From positions 1-64,000 of the forward strand of contig NZ_FNSM01000002.1 in NCBI RefSeq assembly GCF_900105415.1: 64,000 bases of DNA, written 5' to 3'. The notes beneath the pieces were generated by a model. The model was not told where the DNA came from. It made no database searches and saw only the letters and a program-made list of their open reading frames with translations. The DNA is from Streptomyces sp. TLI_105. Lineage in GTDB: Bacteria; Actinomycetota; Actinomycetes; Streptomycetales; Streptomycetaceae. The translations under genes and the position numbers were made by a program. This document shows positions 17,921-26,405 of this stretch, one piece after another; positions within the stretch are counted from its first letter, which is position 1; each line of letters begins with the position of its first letter.

Positions 17921-18715
17921 CGCTTCGTACATGCGGCCCGCCAGCTCGTCACCCACGGCCGGGCCGAGACCGTCCGGATCGAGATCCGCAACGCGGCCCG
18001 CCTGCTGGAATGGCTGCATGACGGCGACACCGCCCTGGCCACCTGCACCCAGGGCCAGCTGGACGCCTGGCTCACCGACGGCCCCACCACCCGCGCCACC
18101 GTCCGCGGATTCCTGCTCTGGACCAGCAGACGCGGCCACAGCCGCCCACTGACCGCGCCGGTCATCAGCAGCTACTTCACCGCGCGCATCATTGGCAAGG
18201 ACCAACGCTGGTCCCTGGTCCGCCACCTCGTCCACGACGAGCAACTCCACGTCGCCGACCGGGCCGCCGGCCTGCTCCTGCTGCTGTTCGCCCAGCCTGT
18301 GGGCCGCATCAGCCGCCTCACCACCGAGCACATCGTCGACCGTGGCAACACGCTCGCCTTGAAGCTCGGTCGCGTCCCCGTCGAGATCCCCGCACCCCTG
18401 GACGACCTGATCCGCCAACTCGCCGAGCGGAGGAACGGCCGCGCGGCGACCATCCCGATCGAGGAACCCAAGTGGCTGTTCCACAGCATCTACCCGGGGC
18501 AGCCGATCGACCCGCACACCCTCGGGCGGCGCCTGAAGGCGATCGGCGTCCCGCCTCAACTCGCCCGCCACGCATCACTGATGGACATCGCCTCGGAACT
18601 GCCCGCCGTGGTCATCAGCCGACTGCTCGGATTTCACCAGAGCACCGGCGATAACTGGACCCGCGAGAGTCAGGGCTTCGGTGCCGAGTACGCCGCAGAC
18701 ATCATCCGGCGGTGA
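17804..18715 (+). pseudogene. 5'-truncated site-specific recombinase
   Basis: An open frame of 303 codons, but its first ~45 are antisense TadE sequence. From about residue 45 (VHAARQLVTHGRAETVRIEIRNAARLLEWL) onward it matches the C-terminal two thirds of a Streptomyces integrase-like family: AARLLEWL, LTDGPTTRATVRGFLLWTSRRGH, AAGLLLLLFAQPVGRISRLTTEHI, and a terminal ARHASLMDIASELPAVVISRLLGFHQ. The N-terminal DNA-arm region is missing, so it is unlikely to be active. Its fusion to the Tad locus probably marks a recombination or deletion event. Confidence 0.75.
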
Positions 18716-19154
18716 ATAGTCGCCGTCTCCCGGGATGCGAAGGCGTCATCGATGAGCATGAGGACTTGACGGAGTGAGTACACGATCAAGCCATTCCCGT
18801 TGCGGTGGATCAGGGGAGGGGACGTCCAAGAACAGAACGGGGTCCTCGCCTCCGGGTGAGAGGCAACCGAGCGTGCTGGCGCCGTAATTCAGCGCTGTAG
18901 ATCATTCCGGTTGCCGACTCCCTCTGATGGCTCTTGATCGGATCCGCCTGTTTCATTGGTGCGGACCTTTTCAGGCCAAGGAGGGAATAATCCGTGATGT
19001 TCCTGGCGAGCGCTGCTGAGGATGGCGGTGCGCGAGGGGCTCACGGGATGCACCTGGCCAGGGGAGGCCGGGCGCGGTGTCGGCAGGTGTCGTACGTGGC
19101 TCTTGCGTCGTACCGAGCCCCAGTGGGGCTCTCATCCAAGGGGAGGACTACCGA
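18716..19154. other. Intergenic, possible 57-aa ORF
   Basis: About 440 bp. A perfect AAGGAGG at 18978-18984 lies 9 nt before GTG 18994, which opens a 57-codon frame to 19167 (begins VMFLASAAEDGGA), ending inside the next gene. Its codon use is unremarkable and I do not recognise the product. No other feature is seen. Confidence 0.35.
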
Positions 19155-19508
19155 ATGCATCGCATAGCGAAGCTGGCTGCCGTCGTCGTTACCGCGGCGG
19201 CCTTCAGTGCGCCCGCCACAGCCCAGGCCGGGGCGTCTTACATCTACAACAGCTACAGCTACGACACGTCCTACATTGGCGTGTCGTGGGGAAAGGTCGT
19301 CGTGTGTGACGGCGACAGGGATGGCAACTCCGTCATGGCGCACTACACACGTGACGACGGCGTGTCGCGCAGCATCCATGAGGAACGCGGTTACGACAAC
19401 TGCAGCCACAGCGAGGCCAGCACCACGAACCGCGTGACCAAACACCGCTCGCAGCAGATCCGTGACTGGGCCACCGACCCGTACGGTCCCTGGGTGTACC
19501 GGGTCTGA
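19155..19508 (+). CDS. Small secreted protein
   Basis: A 117-aa protein with GGGGAGG 9 nt before ATG 19155. The N-terminus is a clear Sec signal peptide with cleavage expected after ATAQA (about residue 25). The mature part is ~92 aa, Tyr/Ser-rich at its start (GASYIYNSYSYDTSYIG), with two Cys (in VVVCDGD and YDNCSHS) that could form one disulfide. Resembles short exported Streptomyces proteins of unknown role. A hairpin terminator follows directly, so it is monocistronic. Confidence 0.8.
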   Translation: MHRIAKLAAVVVTAAAFSAPATAQAGASYIYNSYSYDTSYIGVSWGKVVVCDGDRDGNSVMAHYTRDDGVSRSIHEERGYDNCSHSEASTTNRVTKHRSQQIRDWATDPYGPWVYRV

Positions 19509-19531
19509 TCAACTAGGTAAGTCACCGCGCC

Positions 19532-19564
19532 GAGCCGATGCCTCTCATCAGAGGGCGTCGGCTC
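19532..19564 (+). terminator. Hairpin terminator
   Basis: The arms GAGCCGATGCCTCT and AGAGGGCGTCGGCTC pair with one mismatch and one bulge around a 4-nt loop. It lies 24 nt after the stop of the secreted-protein gene and before the ABC operon. Confidence 0.7.
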
Positions 19565-19592
19565 CGCGCCGCCCGGCGTAGATAGAGGATAT

Positions 19593-20297
19593 GTGAGTAC
19601 CGAGTTGCACAGCCGGAAGACGGCCGCGGTGGAAGTCGAGAACCTCCACTACAGCATCGGCGATCGTCGTCTTCTCGACGGCCTGACCCTTGACGTGCCT
19701 GCCGGGACGTCCGTTGCGGTCACGGGCCCCAGCGGCTCGGGGAAGACGACGCTCCTGTGCTGCCTGAGTGGCTTGATCAGCCCCTCCTCAGGCGTGGTGC
19801 GCATTGGTGGTGTCGATATCACGCAGGCATCCGCAGGTGAGCGTGCCGCCTTGCGACTGCGCACCGTGGGGACCGTATATCAGTTCGGTGAACTGATCCC
19901 AGAGCTGTCCCCGCTGGAGAACGCGGCCCTGCCTGTCCTCCTTGCCGGCGGCAGCGCAAAGGGCGCGTACGCCGACGCACAGCAGTTGCTGGATGAGCTC
20001 GGTGTGCAAGGTGCGTCGTCCAAGACGACGGCAGCGCTGTCGGGCGGGGAGCGCCAGCGTGTCGCCGTCGCGCGGGCGCTGATTGGCAAGCCCTCGGTGG
20101 TGCTGGCGGACGAACCCACAGGGTCACTCGATCAGCGAACCGGGGACGTGGTGGCCGACCTGCTGTTCGGTCTCCCCGCCCGCTTCGGGTGCGCCCTGAT
20201 CGTTGTCACGCACAACCCGCAGATCGCGGACCGCGCCGACCGAGCCCTTGAGCTAGCGGAAGGCCGGCTGATCGCCGACTTGGGGGAGGCCAGGTGA
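19593..20297 (+). CDS. ABC transporter ATP-binding protein (MacB/LolD-like)
   Basis: A 234-aa ATPase. Walker A is GPSGSGKTTLL (about 45-55), the signature LSGGERQRVAVARAL is near 149, Walker B is VVLADEPTGSLD near 169, and the switch His is in VVTHNP. The subfamily features fit the MacB/LolD/FtsE branch that pairs with FtsX-type permeases. It starts at GTG 19593. Its stop overlaps the start of the permease gene (GTGA), so the two form a coupled operon. All catalytic motifs are intact. The substrate is unknown; a lipid, peptide or antimicrobial is typical for the branch. Confidence 0.93.
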   Translation: MSTELHSRKTAAVEVENLHYSIGDRRLLDGLTLDVPAGTSVAVTGPSGSGKTTLLCCLSGLISPSSGVVRIGGVDITQASAGERAALRLRTVGTVYQFGELIPELSPLENAALPVLLAGGSAKGAYADAQQLLDELGVQGASSKTTAALSGGERQRVAVARALIGKPSVVLADEPTGSLDQRTGDVVADLLFGLPARFGCALIVVTHNPQIADRADRALELAEGRLIADLGEAR

Positions 20298-22471
20298 ACA
20301 GGCATCTGACGATGCTCCGTCTAGGACACCGCGTGGGGCGGGCGAGTGGTGCGTCCGGACTGGTGCACCGCTTCGGGCTCTTCGCCGCATCCTTCCTCGT
20401 CCTGATGGTGACCTGGAGTCTCCTGGCGGTGGATGCCAGCCTGGAGGCCAGACAAGAGAGGCAGGATGCCCGCTCTCCGGTCCTGACCGACCAGCGGCAG
20501 CAAGCCGTGGCGCGATGGCTTGAGCGTCCGGACTACGCGGATGGCGAAGCGGTGTCCGTGATCTTCACCGAGCCTCTGAGCGCCTCCGCTGCCCCTCCCC
20601 CTGGCCTTGATCGGTGGCCTGAGAAGGGCGAGGTGTTCCTCTCCCCGCAGGCTGCCAAGCATGCCGACGGGGAACTCGTCTCTCGTTACGGCACCATGGC
20701 GGGAACCATCGGGCGGCAGGGCCTGACCGAGCCCGATGAGCTGCTCGTCTACACCCGCTCCCCCATCGAGGGGATCTTCGATGAGACGACCCTTAACACC
20801 TTCATCTCCGGCTTCGGGCGTCCAGGATCTCAGTTCCTCGACTATTTCACGGTCAGTCACCAGTTCGAGCGCTCCCCAATGGACTTATGGGTGCTGCTGT
20901 TGCTGTTCACGGTGCTGCCGGCGACAGCCGCCCTCGTAGTCGTCGTGCGCGGTGGCTCGGAGCTGCGGGACCGCCGTATCTCCATGCTCGAAGCCCTCGG
21001 TGCTTCTCGCCTGTCGCGCCTCCTCGTGGTGATCGGTGAGGCCGCTGTCCCCGTGACCGCAGGTTCACTGCTGGCCGCGGCCACGGCCTGGGCGACGACG
21101 CTCTGGGACATCCGCCTTCCCTTCACCGGGCATACCGTCGCCGCTGGCGATCTGGCCCGTGTACGCCCCTGGCTCCCTGTCCTGATCGTGGCCACGGCCG
21201 CACTCATCGCGGGCGTCAGCGCCATGCGGTACGCCAGGCCGCCCAAACGGACCTCCACTCGCCCCCAGCAGACCAAGACGGCGCCGGGCCGAACGACCTG
21301 GATCCTGTGCGGGGCGGGATCCACACTGTGCCTGTACGGGACATGGCGCGCGGACGGTCCCGGCCGGGTCGTCTTCTTCTTGGGCGTCGTACTCGTGCTT
21401 GGTGTCCTGCCCAGCCTCGGGGGGCGTCTGTCCGGTGCGCTGGGTTCGGCCATCGCGTCCTTCTCCGCTCGCCGGGGCGGCCCCGCCGGGCTGATCGCCG
21501 GACGGTGGCTCGCGGCCCGCCCGGTCGTACTCGCCGTGCTCAGCGCATCCATGATCGTGGGACTGGGACTGACAACACTGGGACAGGTCGTCACCAGCCA
21601 GCTCGAAGGACCGGAAATCGTAGCCAAGCAACTGGCTGGCGCAACGGACCGAAACGCGATCCTGATCAACGCCTCCGGCGACCCCTCCCGGTTCGACCGG
21701 CTCCGCAAAGACCTCCCCGGACAGCCCTCGGTCCTCTTGTACTCGGAGAACGACAGGGTCGTGTTCTCCGGCAACTGCACGTCCCTGGCCTTCTTCGGCC
21801 CGATGACAACCTGCCCCAAGAAGAGCACTGCACTGACCGGTGTCATCAAGAGCATCGGACCTGGACCGCAGAGAGCGCTGGCCGTCCTCGGGCTCACCCC
21901 GGACAGGGTGAATGTCACTTCCAGCCACCCGGGCATCACGGATCCCGAAAAGGTCTCGCTCGTCGTCTTCAACACGGCGGGCGACGCGGGAGCCGACCGC
22001 GTCTGGGAAGCCGCCTATCGCACCCTGGGCCTACCCATGCTCGACGTGCCCGTGGAGTCCGGAATGCTGGGGGCACAGGCACGAGCCGGATACGTCAAAT
22101 GGGTCCTGGACGCGGCACTCATCGGCCTGGCGGCCCTCGTCCTTGCCGGGGTGGTTGGTGCAGCATCCGTCTTCGACGACCAGGCACGCGGTCTCGGCCC
22201 GATCGCCTCGTTCCGCAACGACCGACGCTTCTACGTGCAGGTCGCCTTCTGGAACCTTTCCGTCCCGCTCGCAGTCGTCGGCGTCGGAGCCGGTGCCGCC
22301 ACCTACGTGCTCGGACAGATGCTCCTATCCATCGGCGACGGCGGCGAACTCTCCGCCGGCCTCGTCGCCACCGGCTCCCTTGTCATCGCCCTCGGTGGCC
22401 TCGTCGTCGCCGTCGTCTGCGGTGAGATCGCCGTGCGCCGTGCTCGTACATGGCGTCCCACCGGCGATTGA
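20294..22471 (+). CDS. FtsX-like ABC permease
   Basis: A 725-aa integral membrane protein with an N-terminal membrane segment (about 28-45), an extracellular region, a first FtsX-type bundle (about 190-310), central membrane helices and a second bundle (about 590-720, LIGLAALVLAGVVGAASVFDD...). This matches permeases that work with MacB/LolD-type ATPases by mechanotransmission rather than classic channel transport. Translation is coupled to the upstream ATPase by a GTGA overlap. No adjacent two-component system identifies its substrate. Confidence 0.9.
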   Translation: MNRHLTMLRLGHRVGRASGASGLVHRFGLFAASFLVLMVTWSLLAVDASLEARQERQDARSPVLTDQRQQAVARWLERPDYADGEAVSVIFTEPLSASAAPPPGLDRWPEKGEVFLSPQAAKHADGELVSRYGTMAGTIGRQGLTEPDELLVYTRSPIEGIFDETTLNTFISGFGRPGSQFLDYFTVSHQFERSPMDLWVLLLLFTVLPATAALVVVVRGGSELRDRRISMLEALGASRLSRLLVVIGEAAVPVTAGSLLAAATAWATTLWDIRLPFTGHTVAAGDLARVRPWLPVLIVATAALIAGVSAMRYARPPKRTSTRPQQTKTAPGRTTWILCGAGSTLCLYGTWRADGPGRVVFFLGVVLVLGVLPSLGGRLSGALGSAIASFSARRGGPAGLIAGRWLAARPVVLAVLSASMIVGLGLTTLGQVVTSQLEGPEIVAKQLAGATDRNAILINASGDPSRFDRLRKDLPGQPSVLLYSENDRVVFSGNCTSLAFFGPMTTCPKKSTALTGVIKSIGPGPQRALAVLGLTPDRVNVTSSHPGITDPEKVSLVVFNTAGDAGADRVWEAAYRTLGLPMLDVPVESGMLGAQARAGYVKWVLDAALIGLAALVLAGVVGAASVFDDQARGLGPIASFRNDRRFYVQVAFWNLSVPLAVVGVGAGAATYVLGQMLLSIGDGGELSAGLVATGSLVIALGGLVVAVVCGEIAVRRARTWRPTGD

Positions 22472-22550
22472 CGCGCCTCGACGAGATGGACTCCGGCGCT
22501 GATCACTGACTGCTTGGCCAGTGGTATTCCGCGTCCAGAGATAGCCGGGC

Positions 22551-22865
22551 TTACCGATAAACCGGGACCAGTGCGGTGTCCAGGACCTCCAGTGCGTCGA
22601 CGACGAGCCGGGCGGGTTCGCCGGGCGCCTGCGGCTGGACCAGGGTGCCGGTCGCGCGCAGCAGGTCGCCGGGCTGGATCCGGTTCAGCAGCTCGTGGAC
22701 GACCCTCGGGTCACCGCTGGTGCAGGTGACGACCGTGTCGTGGATGTCTTCTTCAACGGCGTCGAGGTCGACGGGGACGATCAGGTCGAAGGTGGCGGTG
22801 CCGCGCGGGCCGGGGGCGGGAATCGCGTCGACCCAGCCGTCGACGGCGCAGTGCTTGGTGTCCAT
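22551..22865 (-). CDS. Hypothetical small protein
   Basis: A 104-aa protein. ATG 22865 has GGAGG 7 nt upstream; the longer frame to 23054 runs into the IS and is not real. The pattern NRIQPGDLLRATGTLVQPQ...LVVDALEVLD resembles OB-fold-like or ssDNA-binding-type short proteins on Streptomyces mobile elements, but I am not certain. An IS630 element is inserted 69 bp upstream and probably separates the gene from its original promoter. Confidence 0.65.
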   Translation of the reverse strand: MDTKHCAVDGWVDAIPAPGPRGTATFDLIVPVDLDAVEEDIHDTVVTCTSGDPRVVHELLNRIQPGDLLRATGTLVQPQAPGEPARLVVDALEVLDTALVPVYR

Positions 22866-22947
22866 CAGCTTGCCTCCGCCAGGGTCTTGGTAGTGCGAGG
22901 GGAGCGGGGTCGGGGGCGGTGCTGGGCGAGCACTACTGATCTTTTCG

Positions 22948-23547
22948 TTAGTTGGGTGGGGTTGGTGGGTGGAGGGTGAGGCCGGTGTGGGTGAGGAAGG
23001 ACCAGGGCAGCTGTGGGTTGCGGCTGATGCGGTGGATGCCTTGTTCGGTGGCATCGGCGACGTCTGCGAGATGGTCGCCGGCGAGGTTGGCGAGCTCGCG
23101 TTTCTTGAGCGAAGACCACAGCAGCTCCACCGGGTTGAGCTCGGGCGCGTAGGCGGGTAATCGTTCCAGGGTGAGCCAGTCCTGTTCGGCGACCCAGGCC
23201 CGCATGTCCCGGCTCCAGTGGGCGGACAGCCCGTCCCAGACCAGCACTACCCGTTCCCCGCCATAGAACAGTTTCATCTGCTCCAGGACCTCGATGAGCC
23301 CGGCGGTGTCGTAGCTGCCGGGCTTGAGGTGGAAGCACAGCCGAGGGCCGCGCTCGGGGTCGGCGGCGTGGTAACCGAGGGCCGCGGCCATCGACGCGCG
23401 CTTCCAGTTCAACCGGTGCCGCAGAAGCGGGGTGCGGCCGCGGGGCGCGTAGGTGCGACGGACCTGCGGCAACAAAGAGACGCCTGATTCGTCGAGGAAG
23501 ACGATCCAGGCACGTGTGTTCACCGCCCCCTTTTGATGCGTGGCCAC
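22948..23547 (-). CDS. IS630 transposase, catalytic part (orfB)
   Basis: A 199-aa DDE domain: FLDESGVSL (first Asp), VVLVWDGLSAHWS (second Asp) and LPAYAPELNPVELLWSSLK (the DDE/D-type PxxNPxE motif). It overlaps orfA by 28 nt in another frame. In IS630 elements the two are normally joined by programmed frameshifting, giving one ~345-aa transposase. It acts by cut-and-paste into TA sites. Confidence 0.92.
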   Translation of the reverse strand: MATHQKGAVNTRAWIVFLDESGVSLLPQVRRTYAPRGRTPLLRHRLNWKRASMAAALGYHAADPERGPRLCFHLKPGSYDTAGLIEVLEQMKLFYGGERVVLVWDGLSAHWSRDMRAWVAEQDWLTLERLPAYAPELNPVELLWSSLKKRELANLAGDHLADVADATEQGIHRISRNPQLPWSFLTHTGLTLHPPTPPN

Positions 23548-24053
23548 TCATGAGCGATCCAGCGAGCGATCTCGGACTCGTCGCGTTCGACCGCCCGCCG
23601 CTCGGGCCGCTGCAGACTCCACCCCAGCCGGCCGGTCAGCAACCGCCACACCGAGGCCTTCGACAGCCTCACCCCTGTCACCCGCTCGACGACCAGGCCG
23701 ACCCGCTCCAGGGTCCACAGATCGGCCTCGAAGCCATGCGTCTGGGCGCCCTGCTCCAGCGTGGTCCGCACCCGCTCGACCTGGGCGTCGTCCAGTTTCG
23801 GTGGGCGCCCGGTGGCCGGGCGCTGGCGCAAGGCATCGGCGCCGTCCTTCTCCCAGACCCGTTTCCACCGCCGCACGCTTTCTTCGCTGACTCCCAGCAT
23901 CCGCGCGATCTCGGCACCCGAACGTTCCTGATCGAACAACTCGGCCGCCCGCACCCGCTGGGCCTCGGCCAACTGCGGCCGCGTCAAAGGAGGAACAACA
24001 GGCGAAGGCTGGAAAGACACCGCATCAGGATCCCACCAACGTCCCCGCCGCAC
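23520..24053 (-). CDS. IS630 transposase, N-terminal part (orfA)
   Basis: A 177-aa helix-turn-helix protein (about 25-75, RSGAEIARMLGVSEESVRRWKRVWEKDG) followed by the winged-helix half (about 110-160, VGLVVERVTGVRLSKASVWRLLTGRLGWS) of IS630 DNA-binding regions. It overlaps orfB near 23520-23547 for frameshift fusion. It binds the terminal repeats of the element. Confidence 0.92.
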   Translation of the reverse strand: MRRGRWWDPDAVSFQPSPVVPPLTRPQLAEAQRVRAAELFDQERSGAEIARMLGVSEESVRRWKRVWEKDGADALRQRPATGRPPKLDDAQVERVRTTLEQGAQTHGFEADLWTLERVGLVVERVTGVRLSKASVWRLLTGRLGWSLQRPERRAVERDESEIARWIAHEWPRIKRGR

Positions 24054-24109
24054 CCATGGAACTTACGAAAAGATCAGTAGGGCGCGTATCGAAAGTAGAT
24101 CTTGAAGGA

Positions 24110-24423
24110 AGGCATCGATCGCCTCAGTACGGATCTCGGGAGCGACCTTCGCAGCGGCAAGCACACCGACCGTGATGAGGAACCCGGGAGGTTTGGAGGG
24201 GCCGAGCACCATCTTCGTCTCGGGAGACGACGCCGGCACCAAGGAGATCACGGGGCGTCTGCTCGGCGACCTGGGATGACCCGATGCCTCCCGGTTCGAT
24301 CTGGGAGGCATCGGGACCGCACGCGGGCAGGAGCACTTCGCGCTGCTGTTCTCCGGGGTGGCGGAGGAGGTGGGGGCGCACGCGTTCAACATCATGGTGG
24401 TGCCTCCCCGCAGCAGTTCCTGA
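24110..24423 (+). pseudogene. F420/NADP-dependent oxidoreductase relic
   Basis: The plus-strand frame reads MRNPGGLEGPSTIFVSGDDAG, then TKEITGRLLGDLG, a TGA at 24277-24279, and PDASRFDLGGIGTARGQEHF with AFNIMVV at the end. This matches the C-terminal half of NADPH-dependent F420-reductase-like proteins, where LGW-PD is conserved. The TGA therefore replaces the expected Trp codon TGG. The N-terminal Rossmann half is absent and the fragment begins next to the IS630 right end. It is clearly non-functional. Confidence 0.7.
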
Positions 24424-24450
24424 GCGGGGGCCAGCGGGGCGGGGGCGGGG

Positions 24451-25110
24451 TCAGCCAGCCGGTGAGTCGCTGACCTTGCCCACCGGGCTGATCTCCAGCT
24501 TCCCGCTGTCTTCGCCGTCGGTGACAGGGAGCGTGCCCGCCGGCCACTTCAGGGTGACGTGCTTGGTCTCGTTCGGGGGCGTCACCACGATGTCGGTCGG
24601 CTGCACGCCAGAGCCGCCGCTGTTGTTGACGGGGAACGTGATGTTGAAGGCGGCGGTCTCGCCCTCCTTGAGGATCTGCGGCAGGGCCTGCTCGCCATTG
24701 CGGTCCACGGAGAAGGTGTCGCCCAGGGACGTCTTCAGATCGACCCCCGCGAAGCCGCTGATGCGGCAGTTGCTGCCGCCGCTGTTCTTGAAGGAGACGG
24801 TGACGACGCCTTCCGTCTTGTCCGTGGTGTTGTCGGCGGCGGCGACCTCGAGCTCGTCGGTGCGGCAGATGTCGACCTTGCCGTCGCTGTTGTCACCGGT
24901 GCTGGTGTCGGCGCTCTGGTCGCTCCCGCCGGTGCCGGTGTCGGTGTCGGCGCTCTGGTCCGCCCCGCCGGTGCCGCCCGCCTTGTCCGCCGACGCGGTG
25001 GGGCTGGTCTGCGTGCTGGCCGACGCGTTGTCGTCGCCGTTGCAGGCGGTGAGCGAGAGTGCGGCCACGAGGCCGATGGCGGCGGCGACGGCCTTGCGGG
25101 TGTGCAGCAT
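24451..25110 (-). CDS. DUF4232-like lipoprotein
   Basis: A 219-aa exported lipoprotein. The signal peptide ends in the lipobox LTAC (Cys at about 23), so it should be anchored to the outer face of the membrane. A low-complexity linker follows with internal repeats (GGADQSADTDTGTGGSDQSADT). The C-terminal domain (about 78-200, CRTDELEVA...VSFKNSGGSNCRISGFAGVDL) has the two conserved Cys of DUF4232, a common Streptomyces exported beta domain of unknown role. It is alone on its strand, downstream of an IS5-like element. Confidence 0.88.
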   Translation of the reverse strand: MLHTRKAVAAAIGLVAALSLTACNGDDNASASTQTSPTASADKAGGTGGADQSADTDTGTGGSDQSADTSTGDNSDGKVDICRTDELEVAAADNTTDKTEGVVTVSFKNSGGSNCRISGFAGVDLKTSLGDTFSVDRNGEQALPQILKEGETAAFNITFPVNNSGGSGVQPTDIVVTPPNETKHVTLKWPAGTLPVTDGEDSGKLEISPVGKVSDSPAG

Positions 25111-25240
25111 GATTCCCCCGGGATGCGGTGCGGTCTGGGTAATGCCGTAGTGCGCACTTATTTGTACCGCGCAGTTAGTTACGAACCGTCAGCGATCATG
25201 TCCGCGTTCAGTCACAGATGGGACCGCGCCCCGGCGCCTA

Positions 25241-26182
25241 GGGTCTGTTGCGAAAGTGGATCTTGTTCGTTGATGATCACTTGTCGTGGGACGTGGTGAT
25301 CTGACGAACGGCCAGTGGGCCCGGCTTGAGCCCTTGCTGCCGATGGGCATCAAGCCGGGCCGGCCGCAGGTGTGGACGCGGCGGCAGCTGATAGACGGCA
25401 TACGGTGGCGGACCCGGACCGGCGCCCCCTGGCGGGACGTGCCCGAACGTTACGGGCCGTGGGACCGGGTCTACGATCTCTTCCGCCGCTGGCAGCGGGA
25501 TGGGACCTGGGCCCGGATCCTCACCCGGCTCCAGGCCGAAGCGGACGCGAAGGGCCTGATCACCTGGGACGTGAACGTCGACTCCACCGTCTGCCGGGCC
25601 CACCAGCACGCCGCCGGGGCTGCGAAAAGGGGGACCTCCAAAAGGAGCCGCCCGGCGGTGTCTTCGTCGAGCCGGCCGACCACGGCCTCGGACGCTCCCG
25701 TGGCGGCCTGACCAGCAAGATCCACCTCGCGGTCGAGCAGGGGCAGAAGCCCCTGTCGGTGGTGATCACGGCCGGGCAGCGCGGCGATTCCCCGCAGTTC
25801 GAGCCGGTCCTGGAGGCGATCCGGGTGCCCCGGGTCGGGCTCGGCAGGCCGCGCAAGCGTCCGGACCGGGTGCGGGCCGACAAGGCGTACGACTCCCGGA
25901 GCAACCGCTCCTACCTGCGCAGACGCGGAATCAAGGCAACGATTCCGGTGCCTGCGGACCGGGTGCGCAACCGGCTGAAGCGCGGCTCGCGCGGCGGCCG
26001 CCCGCCGAAGTTCAACAAGGACGACTACAAGCAGCGGCACGCGGTCGAGTGCGGGATCAACCGGCTCAAGCGCCACCGGGCCGTCGCCACCCGGTACGAC
26101 AAACTCGCCGTCCGCTACGAAGCGACCGTACTGGTCGCAGCCATCAACGAATGGCTGTGACCAGCACTTTCACAACACGCCC
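25241..26182 (+). mobile_element. IS5-family (IS427-type) element
   Basis: A complete 942-bp element with imperfect terminal inverted repeats: GGGTCTGTTGCGAAAGT on the left and the complement GGGCGTGTTGTGAAAGT on the right. It is flanked by TA on both sides. It carries two overlapping frames on the plus strand, with a slippery AAAAGGGGG near 25623-25632 suited to programmed -1 frameshifting, as in IS427-group elements. It appears intact. Confidence 0.88.
25286..26160 (+). CDS. IS5-type transposase (orfA-orfB, -1 frameshift)
   Basis: The first frame (25286-25711, 141 aa) begins [18 protein letters not shown] and holds [19 protein letters not shown], the usual N-terminal half. The second frame continues after AAAAGGGGG with [18 protein letters not shown] (catalytic region), [21 protein letters not shown] and a terminal [27 protein letters not shown]. 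The DDE motif pieces are present across the fusion. The frame change is at a slippery run and is -1, so I interpret it as programmed rather than damage. Confidence 0.85.
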
Positions 26183-26298
26183 TAGGCCCCTACGGAACGT
26201 GGTTTCCGCTGCCCGCTCCCGCCGACCGTCATGTGACTGATGTGTGACGGCGCACGCATCGGCGAGGGTGGCGGCACGCACATGCATGCATCCATATT

Positions 26299-26343
26299 GT
26301 CACCTACTTGACCGGTGACGATAGAGGTGACAGGTTAGTCACC
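26299..26343 (+). promoter_or_regulatory. Double operator before hydrolase gene
   Basis: Two dyads lie side by side: GTCACC-N9-GGTGAC (26299-26319) and GGTGAC-N6-GTCACC (26326-26343). They contain the decamers TGACCGGTGA (26309-26318) and TGACAGGTTA (26328-26337), which recur elsewhere in the window. They lie 63-107 nt before the hydrolase start, a typical repressor position. Binding is inference. Confidence 0.55.
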
Positions 26344-26405
26344 GTGCAAACAGGTGATGCCGCACGGTGTGCTCACCGACCCACTGCCGAAAGGGATTTG
26401 TCGTG

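Larger units (their letters stand above)
22936..24077 (-). mobile_element. IS630-family insertion sequence
   Basis: A complete 1142-bp element. The terminal inverted repeats begin CTGATCTTTTCGT and match over 18 bp with one mismatch. It is flanked by TA dinucleotides (22934-22935 and 24078-24079), the IS630/mariner target duplication. It carries overlapping orfA and orfB on the minus strand. The intact ends and both frames suggest a recent, potentially active copy. It sits between a small hypothetical gene and an oxidoreductase relic. Confidence 0.93.

Noticed and set aside
17920..18571. Minus-strand extension of the TadE-like frame
   Set aside because: It is antisense to recognisable recombinase sequence and has no TadE membrane signature.
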